From Candidatus Villigracilis vicinus (GTDB taxonomy: Bacteria > Chloroflexota > Anaerolineae > Anaerolineales > Villigracilaceae): a stretch of DNA of 64,000 nucleotides. Location: NCBI GenBank assembly GCA_016721315.1, contig JADKIL010000020.1, forward strand, positions 1-64,000, read 5' to 3'. A program made the position numbers and the translations under genes. This document shows, piece by piece, positions 1-8,814 of this stretch (positions are counted from its first letter, which is position 1; each line of letters starts with the position of its first letter). The notes under the pieces are model-generated. The model ran no database searches and was not told the origin of the DNA. It saw nothing but the letters and a program-made list of their open reading frames with translations.

Positions 1-1757
1 CTCTCCATCTCCAAGACTGATTACAAGTCGCGCGCCTGTGCTATAAGCTCTGCCACCGCATGAACAAATACCAGTCCACCAAGGACGAGGATGAGTACAT
101 CGAACTGCTTGCCGAAGGCGGATACATGATCGGCGCGATCGCCAGCCTGCTCTTCGAGGATGCGGTCCTTGTGGATGAACCAGACCACGACAAAGCCGTG
201 GCAATGACCCAGGAGTATTGCAAGCAGGAAAACATCGTCCTGCTCGAAGCCGCCTTTGAGAGCAAAGGCAAGTTCGCCCGCCCGGATATCCTCATCAAGC
301 AAGGCGATGCTCTGACCTGATCGAGGTCAAAGCCAAGTTTTTCGACTCCGGTGAAGAAAATCCGCTGCGCGGAAAGCGCGGCGGCATTGCTTCGGGCTGG
401 CTGCCGTATCTGGAAGATATCACCTTTCAGGCGCTCATCCTGCGTGAACTCTTCCCACAATCCTCGCTCACCTGCGAACTGATGATGCCAGACAAGACCA
501 AGACCACCGCCATCGACAACCTGCACTCACTCTTTGCCTCAACCAGATCGCCGAGGATGACAGCGGATATCCGCGTGCCCGCTTCACCTTCACCGGGGAT
601 GTGGACGAACTGCGCTGCAGCCACTTCCTAACCCGCATCACTGTGGACCGTGAAGTTGGCGAACTGCTCCCCGAAGTTTCTAACGCTGCAAGGTTTTCAT
701 CAAAGCCTCAACCCACTCACCAAACTGCCGGTACCGATCTCCTTCGCCTGCAAGGTTGCGAGTATCGCGTGGAAGATTTGAACTCAAGAACGGTTTTCGT
801 GGGTGCTGGGGCGGGCTGGCGGACCCAGACCCGCACATCCTTGGGTTGTATTATGGCGTCAGGTCAAAGTGCAGGCGTTGATCGAGGCCGGCAAGACCAG
901 CCTGTACGACCTGCCAGATCCGCCCTCAGCAAGAAAGACGGTTCAATGGGTCCGCGTGCCCAGCGTCCAGTTAATTCAGATGCGGAATTCCCAAATCCAA
1001 GACCGAATGGATCGAACCTGCTCTGGGCGATATCCTTGCCTCACATGCCTGCCCGCTGCACTTCATCGACTTTGAGACTTCCGGTTTGGCAGTCCCCTAT
1101 CAGCGCGGCATGCGACCGTTCGAGAATGTGGCTTTTCAATGGAGCTGGCATTCTATTGAAGCACCTGGCGCCGAACCGATCCATACGGGTGGATCAACCT
1201 CGAAGATGCTTATCCTAACTTCGCATTTGCCGAGGTCGTTGATGAATCAGCTTGGGCGCAGCGGCACGGTCTACATGTGGGCGACACATGAGAACAGCAT
1301 TCTCGGCAGATCCGCACCCAGATGAATGGACGCCATGAAAATGCTAAACTGCAAGATTGGCTGGACTGGATCACGGATGGTCATCTGGTGGATATGAACG
1401 ACCTGACTCTTAAAACATTACTTCACCCGGTAATGAAAGGCAGGACCTCGATCAGGAAGCGCTGGATGCGGTCTGGCAGGTCAACGAGGGGTTGGAAAAC
1501 GCTATCCGCAATATGTGAAGGAAGAAAATGGTGAACTGCTCAGTCCGCACAAATCCCTGCCGCCATTGGAGATCGCCGGGCAGGCTGCTGTGGTGAACGA
1601 GAGCACCGGGGCGATCACGGCGTATCAGGCGATGTTATACGGTCCACTGGAACTGCGCGGTCAATGGAAGCATCTGCTGTTGGAATACTGCAAGCTCGAC
1701 ACCCTGGCAATGGTGATGATCTATTGGCATTGGCAGGAAAAGCTCAAGAAAAAATAG
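1..1757 (+). pseudogene. Frame-broken DUF2779-family nuclease-like protein
   Basis: Pieces of what reads as one DUF2779 protein lie in all three plus frames: an N-terminal SKTDYK element near 12-30, an E-x-K element (IEVKAKFFDSGEEN) near 319-360 as in PD-(D/E)XK nucleases, an exonuclease-like DFETSGLAVPYQRG near 1070-1110, and a C-terminus EKLKKK ending in TAG at 1757. Most breaks are explained by one missing base in a short run: near 43-47 (ATAAG for ATAAAG), 312-317 (CTGACC for CTGGACC), 533-540 (GCCTC for GCCCTC) and 752-759 (AAGGTTGC for AAGGGTTGC). The start lies at or beyond the window edge. That every break is a homopolymer loss suggests uncorrected sequence at a contig end as much as real decay. 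Family assignment is from recall of motifs; the biochemical role of the family is not established. Confidence 0.6.
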
Positions 1758-1766
1758 GAGATCATT

Positions 1767-2005
1767 ATGAACGAACCGAACTACAATCAAAGCAACAATA
1801 TGACCTTGCTGCCCAGCAGCACATTAGCGATCGTCAGCTTGATCGCGGGGATCCTTGGCTTTACTTTGTTTCCTTCCTTGCCAGTATCGTGGCGATCTGG
1901 GCAGGGTACGAAGCGAGAAAGAAACCCGTTCCGTTCCTCCCAAAGCCTCAGGAGACGGGATGGCAACCGCAGGGGGATCATCATGGGCTGGATCCAGATC
2001 GGGCT
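1767..2005 (+). pseudogene. Frame-broken DUF4190-like small membrane protein, 3' end lost
   Basis: The start at 1767 has a GGAG ribosome site and gives a hydrophobic segment (STLAIVSLIAGILGFTLFP). The continuation ASIVAIWAGYEARK is in another frame and GIIMGWIQIGL returns to the first, as in short two-helix DUF4190 proteins. The shifts again fit missing bases in runs (CCTTTCC near 1870, AAGGAAACC near 1918, the G run near 1970). After GIIMGWIQIGL the reading frame runs straight into a tRNA-Asp sequence on the other strand, so the true C-terminus is missing. It follows the DUF2779 remnant by 9 nt, as in an operon. Confidence 0.5.
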
Positions 2006-2066
2006 ATTCGAACCCGCGATCTCGGCCTTGACAGGGCCGCATGTTAGGCCGCTACACCACGAGACC
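2006..2066 (-). tRNA. tRNA-Asp (GTC), 3'-truncated
   Basis: Read on the minus strand from 2066 the sequence starts GGTCTCG, then a D arm (GTGT/ACAT), an anticodon arm CGGCC-CTGTCAA-GGCCG with anticodon GTC, and the T-stem 5' half plus loop (GCGGG, TTCGAAT). At 2005 the match stops: the expected T-stem 3' half and acceptor 3' strand (about CCCG, then CGAGACC) are absent and the DUF4190-like coding sequence follows. As it stands it could not fold a complete acceptor stem. It is either a recombination or integration scar or an assembly join. Confidence 0.75.
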
Positions 2067-2225
2067 AATTAGTTAAGCGGGCAGTAGTTTACCATGAGGC
2101 TATATCCATGTCAATACAAAGTAGGCGTGAATAGTTTGGCAGTTTTCAAAATGGAATGAAACCCTCAATTACCCGGAGATTTGCCTGTTTTGCCTTGCCT
2201 TTTTGTAAACTAGACACCCTCGAAC

Positions 2226-2254
2226 TTGACACAATGAATACCATGTTCTAAAAT
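2226..2254 (+). promoter_or_regulatory. Sigma-70-type promoter of the roadblock operon
   Basis: TTGACA at 2226-2231 and TAAAAT at 2249-2254 are separated by exactly 17 nt. Transcription would begin near 2261, about 70 nt before the TTG start at 2331. Nothing else recognisable lies in 2067-2225. Confidence 0.75.
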
Positions 2255-2330
2255 TGTTTTGTTATGCCCCAAGGCAACTTTCTATTATATCTATTCCCTT
2301 GGGTGTAAAAAATCCTCAAGGAGGGCTGGC

Positions 2331-2702
2331 TTGTCTAAGAACCGTACACAGCAAATGGTAGATCGCTTGCGTGAGCTACAGGCATCATCTCCCGACATTG
2401 AAGCATCCGCGATTGTAAGTGTGGATGGCTTGAGCATTGCGTCTGCCCTGCCACAAGGTGTGGAAGAAGATCGTGTGTCAGCCATGTCCGCGGCGATGCT
2501 TTCGTTGGGTGAAAGAATCGCTGGCGAATTGGGCCGTGGTTCACTCGAACAGGTTTATATTAAGGGGTTGAAGGGCTATGTTGTCCTTATATCGGTGGGT
2601 GAAGAAGCAGTTCTTACCGCCTTGGTACGTGAACAGGCCAGGCTTGGCCTGATCTTCCTTGATATGCGACGCGCCGCTGAAGATCTGGCGAAGTTGATTT
2701 AA
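2331..2702 (+). CDS. Roadblock/LC7 domain protein
   Basis: A 123-residue protein covering a single roadblock/LC7 fold: EASAIVSVDGLSIASALP followed by the helix ERIAGELGRGSLEQVYIKG and the strand YVVLISVGEEAVL. Such proteins dimerise and, in bacteria, often partner small GTPases or scaffold polarity and signalling complexes; no GTPase is encoded nearby. The TTG at 2331 is chosen because AAGGAGG lies just upstream at 2317-2323 and the homology begins right after it; the in-frame ATG at 2356 has no ribosome site. It heads a four-gene plus-strand operon with a V4R protein (10-nt gap), a receiver protein and a glycosyltransferase. The partner and signal are unknown. Confidence 0.85.
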   Translation: MSKNRTQQMVDRLRELQASSPDIEASAIVSVDGLSIASALPQGVEEDRVSAMSAAMLSLGERIAGELGRGSLEQVYIKGLKGYVVLISVGEEAVLTALVREQARLGLIFLDMRRAAEDLAKLI

Positions 2703-2712
2703 TGGAGTTATT

Positions 2713-3348
2713 ATGAGCCCCGTCCAAAATGCTGGTCTGTATTACCCGAATAAATTTGGCTTGATCACCATCAAATCTCTCGAAGAGGTGATGGGCAAGA
2801 ATGGTTTGAACGCTATTCTTAACCTGGCTGGTTTAAGTCACTATATAGAAAACTATCCCCCTGATAATTTGGATAAAGGTTTTGACTTCGCCGAACTTTC
2901 CGCCATCGGGTCTGCCCTTGAAGAAATGTATGGTCCTCGTGGTGGGCGCGGTCTTGCATTACGCGCTGGACGAGCAACATTTGCCGACGCGCTTAGAAAC
3001 TTTGGAGCATTGGCTGGCGCAGCAGATCTGGCGTTCGTTGTTCTTCCGCTTCAATCCAAGCTCAGAATTGGTTTGCCTGCCTTTGCCAAGATATTCTCCC
3101 AGTTGAGCGACCAACAGACCACGGTGGAAGAGAAAGATACCGAATGGGTGTGGACAATCCATAAATGCCCATGCTGTTGGGGGCGTTCAGCAGTTGATAA
3201 GCCGGTTTGTTTTATTTCCACTGGTTTATTGCAGGAAAGTTTAAAATGGGTTTCTGGCGGAAACGAATTCCGTGTCAACGAATCCAAATGCGTTGCGATG
3301 GGCGACCCGGTTTGTGAGTTCATCGTTCAAAAAGAACCAATTTCATAA
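2713..3348 (+). CDS. V4R (4-vinyl reductase) domain protein
   Basis: A 211-residue cytoplasmic protein. The C-terminal half looks like the V4R domain, a small-molecule or metal binding fold: a HKCPCCWGR cluster, a later conserved cysteine (KPVCF), then GNEFRVNESKCVAMGDPVCEF close to the end, the usual V4R terminal motif. The cysteine cluster could hold a metal. The N-terminal half (about residues 20-110) is helical with no assigned function. It sits 10 nt after the roadblock gene and 15 nt before the receiver gene. A role as sensor for the operon is an inference; the ligand cannot be read from the sequence. Confidence 0.8.
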   Translation: MSPVQNAGLYYPNKFGLITIKSLEEVMGKNGLNAILNLAGLSHYIENYPPDNLDKGFDFAELSAIGSALEEMYGPRGGRGLALRAGRATFADALRNFGALAGAADLAFVVLPLQSKLRIGLPAFAKIFSQLSDQQTTVEEKDTEWVWTIHKCPCCWGRSAVDKPVCFISTGLLQESLKWVSGGNEFRVNESKCVAMGDPVCEFIVQKEPIS

Positions 3349-3363
3349 TAACAAGGTCTGAGC

Positions 3364-4218
3364 ATGGCAGACGCAAAGCCGAAGATCCTCATAGTTGAAG
3401 ATGATCCTGATGTTGCCGAGATGTTGACGGCGTATTTTCGCACCCAGGATTACGATGTGTTCACCGTAAATTGGGGGGAGGATGGTGTGCGCTCTGCATT
3501 ACAAGTTAACCCCGACTTGGTTATTTTAGATATCCGCCTTCCGGATATTGATGGTTATGAAGTTGCTCGCCGCCTCCGTACTGACCGACGAACTGCTACT
3601 ATTCCGATTATTTTTCTCACCGAAAAACGGGATCGCGCAGATCGCTTGCAAGGACTGGAGCTTGGCGCTGATGATTACATTACCAAGCCTTTTGATGTTC
3701 AAGAGCTAAGATTGCGTGTACGAAATGCTCTAAAACGTGTAAGTCAGGGATCGTTGACCAACCCTGTTACCGGGCTTCCTGAAGGTACGCTTGTAGACGA
3801 AAAACTTTCCGAGGTTCTTGGAAAGGAAAACTCTTCCCTGTTGTACATCTCAATCGAGAACATGGGGGCATTCAGAGAATCTTATGGGTTTGTCGCTTCC
3901 GACGATGTGCTTCGGGCGGTCAGTTTGATGATCGTCAATACGATGCGTGAATTTAGCCGCCCTGAAGACTTTCTTGGACATCTAAGCGCTACTGAATTCA
4001 TTTTAGTGGTTCCTCCTTCCAACTTGGCGGCATTAAATGACAAACTCCGCTCTCGCTTGGATCAGTCGGTTGAATATTTTTACCCTATTAAAGACCGTGA
4101 TCAGGTTGCCAAACGGACAAACCGTCTTGGGGTTAGAATAGTCGAGATGGCTTCATTGAAAAATCGAGCAGGGGATGTGGCTCAGATTAAAGCTGAGTTA
4201 ATGAACTCAAAACCATAG
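3364..4218 (+). CDS. Response regulator with a degenerate GGDEF domain
   Basis: A 284-residue protein. Residues 1-125 form a complete receiver domain: acidic residues E12-D14, phospho-acceptor D56 (LVILD), T86 and K108 (ITKPF). Residues about 133-280 follow a GGDEF-like pattern beginning NPVTGLPEG, but the signature position reads SATEF (208-212) instead of GGDEF, so diguanylate cyclase activity is not expected. The output may be protein or nucleotide binding. No histidine kinase is adjacent, so the phosphodonor is unknown. Start ATG 3364 follows AAGGTCTGAGC. It is the third gene of the operon and ends 9 nt before the glycosyltransferase start. Confidence 0.85.
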   Translation: MADAKPKILIVEDDPDVAEMLTAYFRTQDYDVFTVNWGEDGVRSALQVNPDLVILDIRLPDIDGYEVARRLRTDRRTATIPIIFLTEKRDRADRLQGLELGADDYITKPFDVQELRLRVRNALKRVSQGSLTNPVTGLPEGTLVDEKLSEVLGKENSSLLYISIENMGAFRESYGFVASDDVLRAVSLMIVNTMREFSRPEDFLGHLSATEFILVVPPSNLAALNDKLRSRLDQSVEYFYPIKDRDQVAKRTNRLGVRIVEMASLKNRAGDVAQIKAELMNSKP

Positions 4219-4227
4219 GAGCATGGT

Positions 4228-4968
4228 TTGCAAATTACGGTTGTCATTCCTACATATAACGAAGCGGAGAACCTTCCTAACCTGGTCTCCGCTTTATTTT
4301 CGCTTCCACTTGATTTGTCCCTTCTAATTGTCGATGATAATAGCCCGGATGGTACAGGGCAACTGGCAGAGAAGCTGTCTGAAAAGCACGCGAACCGGAT
4401 CGAGGTTCTCCATCGCCCCGGAAAAATGGGATTACGTTCAGCGTACCTGAATGGTTTCCAAAAAATACTGGCGGGTGATTCTCAAGCAATTGTTCAAATG
4501 GATGCCGACTTTTCTCACGACCCAAACGTTTTGGTCGATATGGTGAAGCTTCTCGAAACGAACGATGTAGTCCTTGGGTCGCGTTATGTGCGAGGTGGTT
4601 CAGTAGATAAAAAATGGACTATCTGGCGTAAAGGGCTTTCTGCTTTTGGGAATTTTTATGCGCGTAGTATATTAGGGTTGCCGCTTCATGACGTTACAAC
4701 GGGGTATCGAATGTGGCGAAGTGGTACATTGAAGCAAATTCCATTTGAACGTATTCAATCGAGTGGTTATATTTTTTTGGTTGAAATGATCTATCTGGCA
4801 CATTGTCTTGAATTTAAGATCGGTGAGGCTCCAATCTATTTTGCGGATAGACGCTGGGGAAAGTCTAAAATGTCCTTTAAGATTCAAGCTGAAGCAGCTA
4901 TTCGAGTGTGGCAGGTTTGGTGGAATTATCGCGATATACGCAAGTCAGGTAGGGCTGCAAGGGTGTAG
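4228..4968 (+). CDS. Polyprenol-phosphate mannosyltransferase-like GT2 enzyme
   Basis: A 246-residue family-2 glycosyltransferase resembling dolichol-phosphate mannose synthase. It has the N-terminal VVIPTYNEAENL, the nucleotide-binding VDDNSPDGT, the metal-binding QMDADFSHDP and the later ITGYR-type element (VTTGYRMWR). The length fits the soluble, membrane-associated DPM1 class without an added membrane domain. It would move a sugar (probably mannose from GDP-mannose) to a polyprenyl phosphate, feeding surface glycosylation such as that by GT39 enzymes (a GT39-like protein is encoded at 56352-59936). The TTG start at 4228 is preceded by AGGAG at 4217-4221. Why it is in a signalling operon is not clear; sugar identity is inferred. 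Confidence 0.85.
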   Translation: MQITVVIPTYNEAENLPNLVSALFSLPLDLSLLIVDDNSPDGTGQLAEKLSEKHANRIEVLHRPGKMGLRSAYLNGFQKILAGDSQAIVQMDADFSHDPNVLVDMVKLLETNDVVLGSRYVRGGSVDKKWTIWRKGLSAFGNFYARSILGLPLHDVTTGYRMWRSGTLKQIPFERIQSSGYIFLVEMIYLAHCLEFKIGEAPIYFADRRWGKSKMSFKIQAEAAIRVWQVWWNYRDIRKSGRAARV

Positions 4969-5089
4969 TTTTGGGCTCAGAGTATTGGGGGGTATTGAGT
5001 TTGCGTTTTTGTAAAGTAGGACAAACCTGGTGGGTTTATAATTAAGTTTGCGCATTATTTCACTAGTTTTTTCGTTTAAAATTCAGGCT

Positions 5090-5095
5090 TATAAT
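5090..5095 (+). promoter_or_regulatory. Probable -10 element for the beta-helix protein
   Basis: A perfect TATAAT at 5090-5095 lies 27 nt before the ATG at 5123, giving a leader of about 20 nt that includes AAGGAG. The -35 is T-rich but poor. A second TATAAT at 5037-5042 also lacks a good -35. Confidence 0.45.
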
Positions 5096-5122
5096 TGGTC
5101 TATTCATATCAAGGAGAACGTT

Positions 5123-7837
5123 ATGTCTCAAAAACGGCATTCTTTTTCAATTCTTGCCATCATTGTTTCAATGGTGTTTTCTTTGCTTGTACCCACTCGC
5201 GCATCGGCTGATGATGTTCCTCCATCAGAACCGGTGAGTCAAGAAGAAGCTTTGCCGCCTGAGCCAGCCAGCGAGGGTCAAGGGGTGGATGTGGTTATTA
5301 TTGATGAGGCTGGGCAGACTGTCCAAATGTCAACTCCTGAAGGCGAAAATGCCTTGTTGAATGGGCAACCGGTTTGGTGCCCTGATGGCTCAGGTTTGGG
5401 TGAAGCGGGGTGCTCGGGGTCTTATGGAAGTATTGGGGACCTGCTTGTTGATGTTTCCTCCTCGAATTCCTCTCAAGATGGAACAATCTATATTCAGACA
5501 ACAAGCGCTGAGGCAGCTGGTGTAGCAGAAATGCCTTCGGCTGATCAGGCGTCCGATCTGCTTCAAGAAAGCGAGAATGCAGTTGTTGGTATTCAAGTGG
5601 GGGATGAGATGGTCGATGTTGTTGATGTTGACCCAAACGCTCAAGTAACCGCTGTTGTGACATGTGTGGAAGGTGAAGCTTCAGGGGTGGAAAATGCCGA
5701 TTGTTCAGGCTCCGTTGTCGGCGCTGTGGCTGAGGCGCATATCGTTGATTCTGACCCGAGTTATGCGGTCAATGTTGATCCAGCGGCGGAGGTTCCAGCC
5801 GAAGCCCCAGTCGCGGTTGAAGTTGCGCCGGAAACAGAAGAAGTATTAAGTGAACCTACTCCATCTTTGGATGCTCCAGTTGAAGTTGCGTTGAATGATG
5901 AAGTAGCGCCTGTTGAACCGGCGGTTATTCGCGACCCAGTTTGGTGCCCGGGGGCGAATGCACCTACTCCAGGCGCTTTAGGATGTACAAACTCTTTTGC
6001 CACACTTGGTGATTTGGTAACGCATCTTGTAGTAAATGAGCCTGCACAGGATGGCACGATCTGGATAGAACAAGGAGCTGATTTAACTGGGGCAACAGTT
6101 GACCTTGATGGCTCAGCTACTTCCGGATGGGAGGCGTACTCGCTGGCACTTCAGGGTGGTTGGGATGGTATTTCTGGTAGTGCGAACACTCCTGGTATTT
6201 CGTCGTTTGCGAACCCTATTTATATATACGGATGGGGCGGGAATGTTTCGATCAGTCGTATTCTTATCCATGATACAACCGAGTTGGGATTGGGAGTCAA
6301 TACTCAGGGAGATATTGTTTTGGATAATGTATCTGCCACAGGGAATGACTTCGGTGGCGTAGTTTTAGACAATTGCGACTGGGGTTATGACGATAGTGAC
6401 CCGGACCCTGCTAATTGGTATTGGCGTTGTTTTGGTGCGGGCACCGGGTCTGTGTATGTGGATGGAACAAATAGTAGTTTTTCAGATAATGGGAGTATCG
6501 CTTTTGGTGGGAATGGGCTTGGTATATATTCGAATGGCGATGTTGTACTTAATAATATCACCGCAGACCGGAACCAGTTAGGCGGGGGGTACGTAGGCGG
6601 AACTGGGCTTGAAGTGGTATCGACTTCTGGTGATGTTGTTGTAACTGGTACTAATCAGTTTTATGCCAATTCAGTGTCTGGTGCCAGCTTTCAGGTTCAG
6701 AACGGCGGAAATTTATACCTGGAAAACCTGAATGTTAATAATACAGACTGGAATGGAGTTTCTGCCAGTCTTGATACAGGGGATGCTGTTGTTGCTGGAA
6801 ATAATTCTTTTATAAATACAGGCGGAGATGCGCTCATTATCCTTTCGAATGGTGAGATTTATGCTGAAAATATATACGCCAATATGACAGGCGGGTTGCA
6901 TTTGGAGACGCATAATGGCTCTGTTTATCTTGCCGGCTCGAATTATTTTTACAACACTATCTATCAAGGGCATGTTGTGTTCATTCAGGCTTCCAATGAT
7001 ATTTTTATCGAGAACACAGTCAGTGTGGGCGGTGATAATGGGGATGGCATGAAGCTTGGAGCAAATGGCGACGTAACCATCAATTGTAGTTATTCGGCGA
7101 ATAACAGTGAGTATGGCTTGGAGGTCGGGTTTAATGATTGGTTGACGGGGAATCCGTTGGATCCAACGTCGGTTAATTTGAATAGTGTAGCGTTTTCCAA
7201 TAACGGTTTTGGCGATTATGTTGTTTATGGGTTGAATACGGTGCTAAACACCGATTCGGGGTATCCGTGTCCAGTTCCTGCTAGCGGCGGCAATGGAAAT
7301 GGAGATAATGATGGCAGAGGTTCAAATTCATCCCAGCCGATCAGTTCCCAGTCGTTTTTGCCGTCTTTTCCCCTTCCTTTCAATATTATCTCTTTTGGTA
7401 ATGAAGGGTTGAGTTCTCCCATACTCCTGGATTGCTCCACGAATAGCGGAGTTGTTCTATCTTTTGTAAATGGGTTTTCAGCTACTTATATTTGCCCTGC
7501 TTCGGGTAGTGCAAGTATGACGATTATTGGAGACTCCAACGGGCTGCCCGGAGCTTTGCCTGAAGGGAGTACATTTGTCGTTGGATTAAATGCGTTGTTG
7601 ACGAATGGTGTTGTTCCATTTGTTGATGGACGATTGCAGATGTCCTTTCCTGTACCGGCTGACCTACTTGGCGCAAACCTGTCAGTTTTATTTTGGAATG
7701 GGACTGCGTGGGTGGAACTTTCCACGGTAGTGTTCACAGATGGCAGCCTTGTTTATAACAGCGGCTTCATTACGCCGGATGGGAAGTTTCAGTTTGAAAC
7801 GAATTTCCCGGGTATCTTTGTGCTTGTAAAAAAATAG
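5123..7837 (+). CDS. Secreted beta-helix surface protein with duplicated N-terminal module
   Basis: A 904-residue exported protein. Residues 1-28 are a signal peptide (a hydrophobic run ending ASA). An acidic Pro/Val/Glu-rich region follows. Two related modules, each with VWCP, a second Cys about a dozen residues on, a GDL and DGTI[YW]I, occur near residues 84-125 and 273-315. Residues about 330-720 are Asn/Gly-rich short strands (NGDVVLNNI, SGDVVVTG, NGSVYLAG) typical of right-handed parallel beta-helices. A Gly/Asn/Ser linker (about 720-745) leads to a C-terminal beta domain ending FPGIFVLVKK, with no LPXTG or other sorting motif. ATG 5123 is preferred over earlier in-frame starts because AAGGAG and the signal peptide begin there. 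Function (adhesion or polysaccharide binding) is inferred. Confidence 0.8.
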   Translation: MSQKRHSFSILAIIVSMVFSLLVPTRASADDVPPSEPVSQEEALPPEPASEGQGVDVVIIDEAGQTVQMSTPEGENALLNGQPVWCPDGSGLGEAGCSGSYGSIGDLLVDVSSSNSSQDGTIYIQTTSAEAAGVAEMPSADQASDLLQESENAVVGIQVGDEMVDVVDVDPNAQVTAVVTCVEGEASGVENADCSGSVVGAVAEAHIVDSDPSYAVNVDPAAEVPAEAPVAVEVAPETEEVLSEPTPSLDAPVEVALNDEVAPVEPAVIRDPVWCPGANAPTPGALGCTNSFATLGDLVTHLVVNEPAQDGTIWIEQGADLTGATVDLDGSATSGWEAYSLALQGGWDGISGSANTPGISSFANPIYIYGWGGNVSISRILIHDTTELGLGVNTQGDIVLDNVSATGNDFGGVVLDNCDWGYDDSDPDPANWYWRCFGAGTGSVYVDGTNSSFSDNGSIAFGGNGLGIYSNGDVVLNNITADRNQLGGGYVGGTGLEVVSTSGDVVVTGTNQFYANSVSGASFQVQNGGNLYLENLNVNNTDWNGVSASLDTGDAVVAGNNSFINTGGDALIILSNGEIYAENIYANMTGGLHLETHNGSVYLAGSNYFYNTIYQGHVVFIQASNDIFIENTVSVGGDNGDGMKLGANGDVTINCSYSANNSEYGLEVGFNDWLTGNPLDPTSVNLNSVAFSNNGFGDYVVYGLNTVLNTDSGYPCPVPASGGNGNGDNDGRGSNSSQPISSQSFLPSFPLPFNIISFGNEGLSSPILLDCSTNSGVVLSFVNGFSATYICPASGSASMTIIGDSNGLPGALPEGSTFVVGLNALLTNGVVPFVDGRLQMSFPVPADLLGANLSVLFWNGTAWVELSTVVFTDGSLVYNSGFITPDGKFQFETNFPGIFVLVKK

Positions 7838-7854
7838 GATTATTGAAGTTTTTC

Positions 7855-7891
7855 CGGCATGTGGGGCGCACCAAATGCGCCCCACATGCCG
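7855..7891. terminator. Strong hairpin between surface-protein genes
   Basis: CGGCATGTGGGGCGCA (7855-7870) pairs perfectly over 16 bp with 7876-7891 around a CCAAA loop. The following CTTAATTTTG is only moderately T-rich. It lies 17 nt after the beta-helix gene stop. Confidence 0.65.
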
Positions 7892-7924
7892 CTTAATTTT
7901 GTAAATGGTGAGGAAATCTGGTTT

Positions 7925-8665
7925 ATGTTGAAAAAAAGACCGGGCATGCTTTTTATAATTCTAACCTTCCTGATCTCCGCTTGCAGTTCGCAGACTTCTC
8001 CAAATGGTACGGCTGTTGCTGCGTCCCCGACGGTAGTAGATCCGTGCAGCGCTGAAGGGTTGCCTGTCGAGGTGGAGAAGATCCACAAGCATATGCGGGA
8101 ATTTGATGATGCTTCATTAATAGCAGCGAATGCGCCCATAAATCAATTAACCGATGTTATCTCGGAAATGCAGAGAATTCGCAGAGATACGGAGGATCAG
8201 TCTGTTCCTGCCTGTTTGACAGACTTAAAGAAAATTCAATTGGCTCACATGAATACTGTCATCGAGACTACAGTTGCCTTTTTGGGGGGCGCTGACCCTG
8301 AAATATTGCGGGAAGGAATCGCCCTTTCGCGGCAGCAGCATAATCAATATGCGATCGAGTATGCGCGCTTGCTGGGTTTGACCGTGGTTGTATTGCCAAC
8401 CAACACTCCTTTGATCCCTGCAGCTGGGACGCAAGCACCCAGCCCTTCAGGTTATGTGGCGGTCAACTCTGGTACGGATGATGTCCAACTTTATTCAGAA
8501 CCGTCCGAAACGTCATCTGTAATGGCCGTGCTTGTGGCGGGTGGTTCGGTAAACATCCTGGCTCAAAGTTCGGATAGCGTATGGTTGTCAGTAGCATTGC
8601 CTGGTGATGGTAGTCAGTCTGCGTGGGTACAGGCATCCCGGGTCACGATCTTGCCTTCACCCTAG
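7925..8665 (+). CDS. Lipoprotein with C-terminal SH3b-like domain
   Basis: A 246-residue lipoprotein. The signal peptide has a lipobox ISAC with the lipidated Cys at residue 20, so the mature protein should be membrane-anchored outside the cell. Residues about 45-155 are a mainly helical domain without an assigned family. After a Thr/Pro-rich linker, residues about 178-245 form an SH3b-like domain (VQLYSEPSETSSVMAVL ... AWVQASRV), commonly used for wall or peptide binding. ATG 7925 is chosen because GTGAGGAA and the signal peptide begin there; the longer frame from 7859 would place the hairpin inside the gene. Specific function unknown. Confidence 0.8.
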   Translation: MLKKRPGMLFIILTFLISACSSQTSPNGTAVAASPTVVDPCSAEGLPVEVEKIHKHMREFDDASLIAANAPINQLTDVISEMQRIRRDTEDQSVPACLTDLKKIQLAHMNTVIETTVAFLGGADPEILREGIALSRQQHNQYAIEYARLLGLTVVVLPTNTPLIPAAGTQAPSPSGYVAVNSGTDDVQLYSEPSETSSVMAVLVAGGSVNILAQSSDSVWLSVALPGDGSQSAWVQASRVTILPSP

Positions 8666-8747
8666 TTTTTAGAATAAGAGATTTATTCTTCCCCCTACTC
8701 AAAACCAAGCCAATCTGATAATATACTTGCCTCAAGCCTAAGACCTT

Positions 8748-8773
8748 GTCCTCGGCCAACCCTGGTCGAGGAC
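8748..8773 (+). terminator. Hairpin between lipoprotein gene and typA
   Basis: GTCCTCGGCCA pairs with TGGTCGAGGAC over 11 bp (one G-T pair) around ACCC, followed by TTATTG. It may end the lipoprotein transcript or sit in the typA leader. Confidence 0.5.
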
Positions 8774-8814
8774 TTATTGTGCCCAAGTATTGACACTTTC
8801 AAAATGGAATAAAT

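Noticed and set aside
5037..5042. TATAAT as the main promoter of the beta-helix gene
   Set aside because: No -35 at the right distance; the copy at 5090 gives a better leader.
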